A stretch of DNA of 64,000 nucleotides from NCBI RefSeq assembly GCF_032854445.1, contig NC_088307.1, positions 25,183,953 to 25,247,952 of the forward strand, given 5' to 3'. Position numbers and translations under genes: made by a program. Positions 13,601 through 25,600 of the stretch are shown here, one piece after another. Position 1 is the first letter of the stretch; each line of letters begins with the position of its first letter. This DNA comes from Liolophura sinensis. Lineage: Eukaryota > Mollusca > Polyplacophora > Chitonida > Chitonidae. The notes below the pieces were generated by a model. It saw only the letters and a list, made by a program, of their open reading frames with translations. It made no database searches and was not told where the DNA came from.

Positions 13601-16600
13601 AATTTGACTGAATCAGATTCTATTCATCTCAGAAAGATGTTTTAAGGTTTGGCTGGGAGGGGAGGGCCTCTGTGGCCAGGGGGTGTAGAATTACGCCAAT
13701 GCAGCGTAATGACCCAGAAGCCTCTGTCGTATAAGTTACACATTCTCTTAAAACACCAATCAGATAATAAAAATATAAAGGGTTTGGTTGGAACATACGT
13801 GTAGGATGATAATTTTGTGGAAAAATATGATTAAGCCTTAAAAAATGTATTTTGTCTTGCAAATTTTTGGGGGCAAATGCAATATTTTGCGTTCATTTAA
13901 AAAAATCCAGCTTAAACACATGTATTGTTTTTGTCTCCAGCTCTTCACAGTGCCTGTTACCATGGTCACATCCGACTGGTGCAGTTTTTGCTGGAGAACG
14001 GTGCCGACATGAACCTGGTAGCTTCTGTCAGCGATCAGAATGGCGGCAGTGAGAAGAAGGAAGAGCAAACTCCTCTCATGTGGGCGTATGAGCGAGGTCA
14101 GAGGTCAATCTTGAACAAGTGCTCTATATGAAGTATATCTGTGCAATAAAACTTTTTTTGAAGATTTAAAAAAAAAAACACTGTAAGCTTATGGAGTATT
14201 GGCGCAATGTGTCGTCACCATTGCAAGAGAATATACAGTGTAGCTGACGGCCATATTGGAAGTATATTAGCATTTGCTGGTATAGCAGTATTTCTCCAAC
14301 AAGAGCTATCGAAAGTAGGTCCAATATTATAAGCTGTAACCAAAAAATCTGAACTTCTCCTGCATCACAGAAGATACTCCCTTTTAATTGGTCACTTTGG
14401 GAATGCATATATTTCTGAGCTCATCAACTGATGTCATCATATTTCTGTTACCCAGGTTATCGTAATTCATTCGGCTTTCAAAATAATGGCGTCACTGAAG
14501 TGATCAGCCAATACAACGGCCTTCTGTGCTTTGTTTGTTTCAAGGTTATTCACTGACTGGATAACATGTAGCCAGCATGAAGGTTACTAGCCTGAAATAT
14601 ATACATATTTTGTCAGTGACCATTTATTTACTTGACCGGTGTTTTATGTTGTACTCAAGAATATTTCACTTATACCAAGGAGGCCAGCATTATGGTGGGT
14701 GGGAGCAGGGTAGAGCCTGGGGGAAACCCATGACCACCCACAGGTTGCTGCCAGACCTTCCCACAGCCGGAGAGGAATCTAGCATAAGCTGGACCAATGT
14801 AACTAATCATGTCATATTATATTTATGTGTATTATGAAAATACGACATTGACAGGCTTTGAAAATGTACTTGGGATAATATATCAAAAAGTGATAAATTG
14901 TACAACTGTTGTAGCTTACAGTTTTTGTTTTCACACTTACATGTGAAGACAGGGAACTCTCCTGCTCTCACTCCTTGAGGGGCCTTGCCGACCATAAGCT
15001 GAAGATGACGCTTGTGTTTCCATTCTGTAGACATCATTTGTCTGTCCCTAATAATTGTACAGTGTTTATATCTGTATGTTACATGTGGGAAAGCTCATCA
15101 GTGACATGCTAAAGGTCTGTGGTTTTCCATGGGCACGCCAGTTTCCTCTTCCCATGAAAGCGACTGCCATCATATAATTTTAATGTTCCTAGTTACGCCG
15201 TTATACAACAATCAAATAAATAAATAAATAAATCATGTTTCCCTGACGATGTCTGGACCTATTATTTGCAGGTCACGACTCCATAGTGACGTTGTTGAAA
15301 CATCACAAGCGCCCGCAGGATGAGTCCGCATGCGGGGACTACACCCAGCCAGGGGGTGACGGCTCGTACGTCTCTGTCCCCTCCCCACTTGGCAAGCTAC
15401 GCAGCATCACAAGAGGTATGGAAAAGTTTCAAGCAAGCATGTAGTCATGGCGTTGTTGCAAGGACAATATGCTAATGCAGGTCTTCTTTCAGTGAGTTGT
15501 AAACGGTGTGACTTCTCTAAAAAAATCAGCCCACGTAACTGGTCATTAGGTTACAGACAGAATCTTTGCCAATAGACCAGTAGTCTACAGGTAATTGCGA
15601 GGTGTGAAAGTCAAATGGTCAGTTGGGGCTTTGGTCCTCTTTATGCTTCTGTTACTTGTCCATCATTGTGCTCGGAGTAATTTGGTATTGACATTATGAA
15701 TGTCACTTCTGACCGCAGAGAAGATTGACGTCTTACAGCTGCGTGCCAGCCTCCCGCACCAGTTCCACCTTCTCATCACAGACATGGAATTCCAGGAGGT
15801 CATTGGCACTGGATCCTTTGGCAAAGTCTTCAAGGGAAAATGTAGAGGAAAGACAGTGGCTATTAAACAGTGAGTTTGATTATATTCCTCGATAATTGTG
15901 TTAAGTTGGAGCGAAGGTGCTCTCAGCTTTTCTACTGGATCTTTTGAAGTTTTGATTTATTTATTTGATTTGTGTTTTATGCCGTACTCAAGAATATTTC
16001 ACTTATGCGACGGCGGTCAGCATTATGGTGGGAGGAAACTGGGCAGAGTCCGGGGGGAAACCCACGACCATGTGCGAACAGCCGGAGAGGAAACCAGCAT
16101 AAGCTGGACTTGAACTCAGAGCGACCGCATTGGTGAAAGGCTTATGGGTCATTATGCTGCGCTAGCGCGCTAACCAACTGAGCCGCTTGAAGTTTTGAGG
16201 TTTGTGACATTAAATTACTGTAAAAAATCATGTTTTTTATTATGTTTCAGCACCAAAAGTAATATATTAAAAAAAAAACAAGCAAACAAACAAATAAAAT
16301 AGCTATCTTCTGTTTAACTAGGTACAGGGCCAGCTCCTTTGGTGCGAAGTCAGATGTGGACATGTTTTGTAGAGAAGTGTCCATCCTGGCCAAACTCAAC
16401 AGTTCTTATGTTATAAACTTTGTGGGGGCGTGTTTGGATGATCCTAGTGTGAGTTCATTTACTGATTTTATTTGATGAAGGTGTTGTTTGTTTTATAACA
16501 TACAGTCTTATTCCCTGATCCACTAAAGGTTATGACACCAGAATAACCCTCATGCCTTAACCTTTCCACATGTGAACTTTCAGTGTAATTTATGCGCATT

Positions 16601-19600
16601 GAAGTTTTGATTTTGAGAACAAAACCACAATTGTTGGATTGGCCGGTTTCAGGGCTTTACAAGAAGTATTATTTTATCAGTCAGCACAGAAAAATGCCTT
16701 CAGAATGTGCTTGAATAAACACCTTGAAAGCATGTGAAAAGGTTGAAGAATGACATTACGTTAAAGTTATAGTATTAAATGTTTTGTCAGTTCAATTTTT
16801 GATAAATATATATCATTTTGGCTGTCATCATAATATTGAGGAAAATTTTTGTTGTTAATTTACTACCATTGAGTATGATGATGGTGAAATTCAGTATTGA
16901 ATTAGTGAGGAACTCTCAAAACCCGCATAAAGTACCAATCAGATAATGAAATGATGAAATCTGTTTCAGCAATTTGCCATAGTCACACAGTTCGTGTCAG
17001 GTGGATCGCTCTTCAGTCTTCTTCATGAACAAAAGAGGTAATTAACCTGTAATATCTTATCTAACATGTTTGCTTTCGAAAAGCTTACAAATATACATCA
17101 AATTTCATTGAAATGTGTTATTTAGAGCACCTTAAGGCACTGTTCCGGCTATACGTGGAAAGGTCTAGCAGCAACCTGCAGATGGTCGTGGGTTTTCTCC
17201 TGGCTCTGCCCGGTTTCCTCCCACCATAATGCTGGCTGCCATCGTATAAGTGAAATATTATTGAGTACGGCGTAAAACACCAATCAAATAAATAAATGAA
17301 TTAAGGCAATGATAAATAAACCCAAACTGCATGACAAAGTTATACATTTTGCATGATTATGACAGTTATATTGATCTTAGAAAGGTGTGTTGAGATTTGT
17401 TTGGAAATTGAGGTGATATCCTATCGCTTTTCAGCACCAAAAGTGATATTTTATGACAATAATTGCATCTAAAGACTCACTTTTTGGGGCGAATCTTGAA
17501 GTCTTTTATTATACAGTATAATGAAATGGGCCTCAGAGTAACACGCGAGCATAGCGCAATGACCCAGGAGCCTCTCACCAATGCGGTCGCTGTGAGTTTT
17601 AGTCCAGCTCATGCTGGCTTCCTCTCCGGCCAAATGTGGGAAGCAACCTGTGGATGGTCGTGGGTTTTCCCCGGCCTCTGTCCGGTTTCCTACCACCAAA
17701 ATGCTGGCCGTTGTCGTATAAGTGAAATATTCTTGAGTACAGCGTAAAACACCAATAAAATAAATAAATGCGTATTATATAGTATATATATCGTAGTACC
17801 AAAGGCTACTCAGAGGCACAGGTAGTGATTATCAGACCCTTGACCAATTTCTTAATTAAATGAGTGAGTGAGTGAGTGCTTGGGGTTTAACGTCGTACTC
17901 AACAATTTTTCAGTCATATGACGACGAAGGAATCATTTGGGTGCATGCACGTGTAATGTGCCTCCTTGTTGCAGGACGGATTTCCACCGCTCTTTTATTT
18001 AGTGCTGCATCACTGAGACGACTTACCGAAGGCAAGTAAGCCGCCCCGCCCGAGCCATTATACTGATACGGGTCAACCAGTCGTTGCACTATCCCCTTCA
18101 TGCTGAACGCCAAGCGAGGAAGTTACAACTTCCTCTTTTAAAGTCTTAGGTGTGACTCGACCAAGGATTGATCCTGGATCTACCGGTCCCGAAGCGGACG
18201 CTCTACCAACTGTGCTATCCGGGCCGGTCTTAATTAAATGAAGAAGTAAATTTAAACTTACATGTATTCTGTTGGTTTTAGTTTGATGTGAAAACTTTTT
18301 TGGATCTGTTGTTAGAAGCATGATTTGATTTAGTTTGCTGCATGTCACGCCACTCTATAAATAAATCAGCAGGAAAAATGTTTGGAAAATCATTAGTTTC
18401 TAATGCCATTGTCTGCCAACTGCTGAACATTAATGCATTGGTTTGACAGGCTGATTGACTTACAGTCCAAGCTAACGATCGCCTACGACGTGGCCAAAGG
18501 CATGGAATATCTTCACAATCTACCTCAGCCAATTATACACAGAGATCTCAACAGCCACAACATCCTGTTGGATGAAAACGGACACGCCCTGGTGGCTGAC
18601 TTTGGAGGTTTGTTCTATTTGTGTAAGATATCCTAGCCTGCAGTGTGTTAGTACTTAAATTTCCAAATTTTGTCCTCACTTTTTTAAATGGGTCCTTTTT
18701 TGAAAATGTCCTTGTCTAATAAGCAGAAAGTTCTGATTACATGTACATTGTTGATAATTTGTAATGAAAATCCCAGAAGATATAGCTGCATGTATACATG
18801 TTAATATAGGTTGCCTGGTTGTGGACCAATTTGTATGCGTATGTCAGCAACCTGTGGATGATCGTGGGTTTCCCTTGGGCTCTGCGTGCTTTCCTCCCAG
18901 CATAATGATGGCCATGGTTGTATAAGTGAAATATTCTTGAGTATGGCGTAAAATACTAACCGGATAAATAAATAAATAAACTATAGATGGAGCCTGTATT
19001 AAAGGAGAAGAAAACTTTAAAAAATGACACAATAGGCTGAAAAGAGCACATTTTTTTTCTATCTGGTGGTGCGTGTTGCATAATTTGGCGATTTTTCCTC
19101 ACTGTACATGTAAAGACTGAAAATGGCAAAGCTGGCATAAATCACTTAGTCCATCGCGTCCTCCATCTTCAGCACCCTGTAATTAATTCTGGGGGTGTGT
19201 TTCCACTCATCCAATGGGAGTAGTTAAAACTGCCGGCTTGTTCGTGTAAACTGGGAACCCACATCCAACATTCCTGATCGTCAAGTTGTAAACGAACTGT
19301 ACCGTTCGCTACCTTTTGGGAAGAAGAGTTCCACCAGAAATGCACTTTGGCTGTTTCCGACGGCAATTCTCCTAACACACAAGACTTCAGGACTAGTTCT
19401 TAGGCAAAATGGAGTGGCCCACAGTGGATTTTGGCGCTGACTTTATTTATAATTTATCAATTTGAAGTACATATTAGATTTTTTTTTATGGCACGCACCT
19501 GCGAGGAAATGCATAATCTATTTGATGGTATTTGATTGACATTTAAATTTTCTTCTCCTTTAAAGAAACCAGTATTAAGTACTCACTGTAAATTGTATAT

Positions 19601-22600
19601 TTTGTCAGAATCCCGCTTTCTGAGGTCTACGGAGGAAGATAACATGACCAAACAACCTGGGGTGAGTGACGTGAAAAATTCTCAGTTATTACCCTAAATG
19701 GGGATAAATTTCATCCATGACTTAGCTGCCCCTTTTTCTTGATTTTTAGAGTTCTGTTGATTTTAGAAAGGTGTTTTGAGGTTGGGAACATGGGATGATA
19801 TGCGAATAAAAAATTTTAAGTTTGAGTACGAAAAGTAATATTTTGTGACACTCATGCCTCTGAAAATGTACTTTTGTGGGCGAAATTTTAGCTCATTTAG
19901 GGTAGACATCTTATTTATTGATTAACTTTTATGTTATTTATTTATGTACTTATATACTTAGTTATTTGTTTATGTGTATATTTATTTGATTGGAGTTTTA
20001 TGCCATACTGAAGAATATTTCACTAATACAACAGCAGCTAGAGTTATTGTTGGGAGAAAACTGAACAGGGCGGCTGGGAAACGACCAGAGAGAAAGCCAG
20101 CATGAATTGTGTAAACTCACAGTGACTGCATTAGAGAGACCCCTGGGTCAGGCTTCCATTCTACTGTGGCATGCCAACAACTAGGCCTTGGAGGCTCCCT
20201 CTACTGGTAGAGAAGTGTTGCTGTTTGCCAAGTTGGCTCAGATGCTATGGCATGTGTTCTGTTGTGCCATTGTGCTAGCATCAGACAACTTGTAGGAACT
20301 TCAAAACATAATCGGAAAATCTCATGGTTCTACCATTATAGCATATATGTTAAGCTGGCTCTCCATGAGGTTTGGGTTCAAACCCAATCTTGGACAGAGG
20401 ATTTGTAAATTCCCCGGCTGTCAATGCATGTGGTGGCCTTGGTAACAATATAAATCAATCAGTGAGCCGTGTTTGGCCGTTCGATCGTTTTGTCTTTCAG
20501 CAGTATGTTATGCATGTCTAAATGTCACAAGTGGGAAGGTTTGCCAGTAAATTGCCAAAGGTCAGTGGTTTACTCAGTGCACTCCAGTTGCCTCCACCTA
20601 TAAAACTGAATGCCGTCTCTTAAGTGAAAGTCTTGAGTATTGCAGTAAGGAAACAATCAAACAAGTAAATAAATATATCAAGCTTGCTCATGTGATTTTG
20701 CACACAAATGTTTTTTGAGCAATGCATTTAAAAAACGATGAAATAAATAATTAAATCAGTGGATAATAAAATGGTTCCAAAAATTGCAGAACCTCCGCTG
20801 GATGGCTCCTGAGATCTTTACCCAGTGCACCAAGTATAGCATCAAGGCAGATGTGTTTAGCTACTCTCTGTGTCTGTGGGAACTTCTGGCGGGAGAACTG
20901 CCCTTTGCTCATCTCAAGCCAGGTGAGTCAGTGTAGCATCAAGGTGGATGTGTTTAGTTACTCCCTGTGACCGTGGGAACTTCTGGTGGGAGAACTGCCC
21001 TTTGCTGGTCTGTAACCAGGTGAGTCAGTGTAGCCACAAGGTGGATGTGTTTAGCTACTCCCTGTGACTGTGGGAACTTCTGTTGGGAGAACTGCCCTTT
21101 GCTCATATCAAGCCAGGTGAGTCAGTGTAGCGTCAAGGTGGATGTGTTTAACTACTCCCTGTGTCTGTAGGAACTTCTGGCGGGAGAACTGCCCTTTGTT
21201 CATCTCAAACCAGGTGAGTCAGTGTAGCGTCAAGGTGGATGTGTTTAACTACTCCCTGTGTCTGTGGGAACTTCTGGTGGGAGAACTGCCCCTTGCCGGT
21301 CTCAAACCAGGAATCAGTGTAGCGTCAAGGTGGATGTGTTTAACTACTCCCTGTGTCTTTGGGAACTTCTGGTGGGAGAACTGCCCTTTGCTGGTCTCAA
21401 ACCAGGAGTCAGTGTAGCGTCAAGGTGGATGTGTTTAGCTACTCCCTGTGTCTGTGGGAACTTCTGGTGGGAGAACTGCCGTTTGCTGGTCTCAAACCAG
21501 GTGATTCAGTGTAGCCACAAGGTGGATGTGTTTAGCTACTCCCTGTGACTGGGAACTTCTGGTGGGAGAACTGCCCTTTGCTGGTCTCAAACCAGGTGAT
21601 TCAGTGTAGCATCAAGGTGGATGTGTTTGGCTACTCCCTGTGTCTGTGGGAACTTCTGGCGGGAGAACTTGCCTTTGCTGGTCTCAAACCAGGTGAGTCA
21701 GTATAGCATCAAGGTGGATGTGCTTAGCTACTCCCTGTGACTGTGGGAACTTCTGGTGGGAGAACTTGCCTTTGCTGGTCTCAAACCAGGTGAGTCAGTG
21801 TAGCATCAAGGTGGATGTGTTTAGCTACTCCCTGTGTCTGTGGGAACTTCTGGCAGGAGAACTTGCCTTTGCTGGTCTCAAACCAGGTGAGTCAGTATAG
21901 CATCAAGGTGGATGTGCTTAGCTACTCCCTGTGACTGTGGGAACTTCTGGTGGGAGAACTTGCCTTTGCTGGTCTCAAACCAGGTGAGTCAGTGTAGCAT
22001 CAAGGTGGATGTGTTTAGCTACTCCCTGTGTCTGTGGGAACTTCTGGCGGGAGAACTTGCCTTAGCTGGTCTCAAACCAGGTGAGTCAGTGTAGCCACAA
22101 GGTGGATGTGTTTAACTACTCCCTGTGTCTGTGGGAACTTCTGGCGGGAGAACTGCCCTTTGCTGGTCTCAAACCAGGTGAGTCAGTGTAGCATCAAGGT
22201 GGATGTGCTTAGTTACTCCCTGTGACTGTGGGAACTTCTGGTGGGAGAATTGCCCTTTGCCGGTCTCAAACCAGGTGAGTCAGTGTAGCATCAAGGTGGA
22301 TGTGTTTAACTACTCCCTGTGTCTGTAGGAACTTGTGGTTGGAGAACTGCCCTTTGCTGGTCTCAAACCAGGTGATTCAGTGTAGCATCAAGGTGGATGT
22401 GTTTAGTTACTCCCTGTGTCTGTAGGAACTTCTGGTGGGAGAACTGCCCTTTGCTGGTCTCAAACCAGGTGTCAGTGTAGCATCAAGGTGGATATGCTTA
22501 GCTACTCCCTGTGTCTGTGGGAACTTCTGTTGGGAGAACTGCCCTTTGTTCATCTCAAACCAGGTGAGTCAGTGTAGCGTCAAGGTGGATGTGTTTAGCT

Positions 22601-25600
22601 ACTCCCTGTGTCTTTGGGAACTTCTGGTGGGTGAACTGCTCTTTGCCGGTCTCAAACCAGGTGTCAGTGTAGCATCAAGGTGGATATGCTTAGCTACTCC
22701 CTGTGTCTGTGGGAACTTCTGTTGGGAGAACTGCCCTTTGTTCATCTCAAACCAGGTGAGTCAGTGTAGCATCAAGGTGGATGTGTTTAGCTACTCCCTG
22801 TGTCTGTGGGAACTTCTGTTGGGAGAACTGGCCTTTGCTGGTCTCAAACCAGGTGAGTCAGTGTAGCATCAAGGTGGATGTGTTTAGCTACTCCCTTTGT
22901 CTGTGGGAACTTCTGGTGGGAGAACTGCCCTTTGCTGGTCGCAAACCAGGTGTCATTGTAGCGTCAAGGTGGATGTGTTTAGCTACTCCCTGTGTCTGTG
23001 GGAACTTCTGGCGGGAGAACTGCCCTTTGCTCATCTCAAACCAGGTGAGTCAGTATAGCATCAAGGCCGATGTGTTTAGCTACTCTCTGTGTCTGTGGGA
23101 ACTTCTGGTGGGAGAACTGCCCTTTGCTCATCTCAAGCCAGGTGAGTCAGTGTAGCATCAGGGTGGATGTGTTTAGCTACTCCCTGTGTCTGTGGGAACT
23201 TCTGTTGGGAGAACTGCCCTTTGCTCATCTCAAACCAGGTGAGTCAGTGTAGCGTCAAGGTGGATGTGTTTAACTACTCCCTGTGTCTTTGGGAACTTCT
23301 GGTGGGAGAACTGCCCTTTGCTGGTCTCAAACCAGGTGAGTCAGTATAGCATCAAGGTGGATGTGTTTAGCTACTCCCTGTGACTGTGGGAACTTCTGTT
23401 GGGAGAACTGCCCTTTGTTCATCTCAAACCAGGTGAGTCAGTGTAGCATCAGGGTGGATGTGTTTAACTACTCCCTGTGACTGTGGGAACTTCTGTTGGG
23501 AGAACTGCCCTTTGTTCATCTCAAACCAGGTGAGTCAGTGTAGCATCAGGGTGGATGTGTTTAGCTACTCCCTGTGTCTGTGGGAACTTCTGGCGGGAGA
23601 ACTGCCCTTTGCTCATCTCAATCCAGGTGAGTCAGGGTAGCATCAGGGTGGATGTGTTTAACTACTCCCTGTGTCTGTAGGAACTTCTGGTTGGAGAACT
23701 GCCCTTTGCTGGTCTCAAACCAGGTGAGTCAGTGTAGCATCAAGGTGGATGTGTTTAGCTACTCCCTGTGACTGTGGGAACTTCTGGTGGGTGAACTGCC
23801 CTTTGCTGGTCTCAAACCAGGTGAGTCAGTGTAGCATCAAGGTGGATGTGTTTAGCTACTCCCTGTGACTGTGGGAACTTTTGGTGGGAGAACTGGCCTT
23901 TGCTGGTCTCAAACCAGGTGAGTCAGTATAGCAGCAGCTAATAAGAGAAAAGGCTTAAGTTTATTAGAAAGATATTTTTACGGAATGTGTGATAACACAG
24001 ATCAAATCAGGTGTTAACCAGGGTGTGAACTAGTCCGGTGAATTTCAGAGAAATTGATTGAGAATCCCACACCCGCAGTCGTGTAAGTGAAAAATTCTTG
24101 AATACAGGATAAAACACCAAGTGATCAAATACAGGTACCTGTACTTAGTTATGCTTTCCTGTATTTACTGTTGTTATTTTGTTGCATTACAGCTGCAGCC
24201 GCTGCTGAGATGGCGTACCACACAACGCGACCTCCGATCGCCATAACCTTTCCCAAACCTCTGCTTGCTCTGCTACAGAAAGGTTGGAATGCCAACCCAC
24301 AGGTAAGATGAGGAATCACCTGTTATTTTAGTTCCTAATATTGATCGAGACAAGGAACGGTGTAATGTGATCCAACAAAGAGGTTATCATGGAATTGTTA
24401 CTTATGTTGCAGTTGTTGAAATTTGCTCTTTGAGGAGTAAGGAAGTGTTGCAGAATACTGCAGTTGTTGAAACCTGTTCTTTTAGGAGTAAGGTAGTATG
24501 GCAGAATACTGCATTTGTTGACACCAGCTCTTTTAGGCGTATGGAAGTGTTGCAGAATACTGCAGTTGTTGAAACATGTACTGTTAGGAGTATGGAATTG
24601 TGGCAGAATACTGCAGTTGTTGAAACCTGCTCTTTGAGGAGTATGGGAATGTGGCAGAATACTGCAGTTGTTGACACCAGCTCTTTTAGGAGTATGGAAA
24701 TGTGGTAGAATACTGCAGTTGTTGAACATGCACTGTTAGGAGTATGGAATTGTGGCAGAATACTGCAGTTGGTGACACCTGCTCTTTGAGGAGTATGGCA
24801 ATGTGGCAGAATACTGCATTTGTTGAATCCTCCTATTTTAGGAGTACGGAAGTGTGGCAGAATACTGCAGTTGTTGACACCTGCTCTTGAGGAGTCTGGA
24901 AGTGTGGTAGAATACTGTTGACACCTGCTCTTTCAGGAGTGTGGAAGTGTTGCAGAATAGTGCAGTTGTTGAAACGTGTACTGTTAGGAGTATGGAAGTG
25001 TGGCAGAATACTGCAGTTGTTGACACCCGCTCTTGAGGAGTATGGAAGTGTTGTAGAATACTGTTGACACCTGCTCTTTCAGGAGTGTGGAAGTGTTGCA
25101 GAATAGTGCAGTTGTTGAAACGTGTTCTGTTAGGAGTATGGAATTGTGGCAGAATACTGCAGTTGTTGACACCTGCTCTTGAGGAGTATGGAAGTGTTGT
25201 AGAATACTGCAGTTGTTGACACCAGCTCTTTTAGGAGTATGGAAATGTTGCAGAATACTGCAGTTGTTGAAACATGTACTGTTAGGAGTATGGAATTGTG
25301 GCAGAATACTGCAGTTGTTGACACCTGCTCTTTGAGGAGTATGGCAATGTGGCAGAATACTGCATTTGTTGAATCCTCCTATTTTAGGAGTATGGAAGTG
25401 TGGCAGAATACTGCAGTTGTTGACACCCGCTCTTGAGGAGTATGGAAGTGTGGTAGAATACTGTTGACACCTGCTCTTTCAGGAGTATGGAAGTGTTGCA
25501 GAATAGTGCAGTTGTTGAAACATGTACTGTTAGGAGTATGGAAATGTGGTAGAATACTGCAGTTGTTGAAACATGCACTGTTAGGAGTATGGTTGCAGAA

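Noticed and set aside
20834..23925. Many overlapping open frames with [18 protein letters not shown] peptides, suggesting a cluster of kinase-like genes or extra exons
   Set aside because: They are the 97-bp units read in three phases. Units lack pyrimidine tracts and starts, and each contains a stop after the donor.
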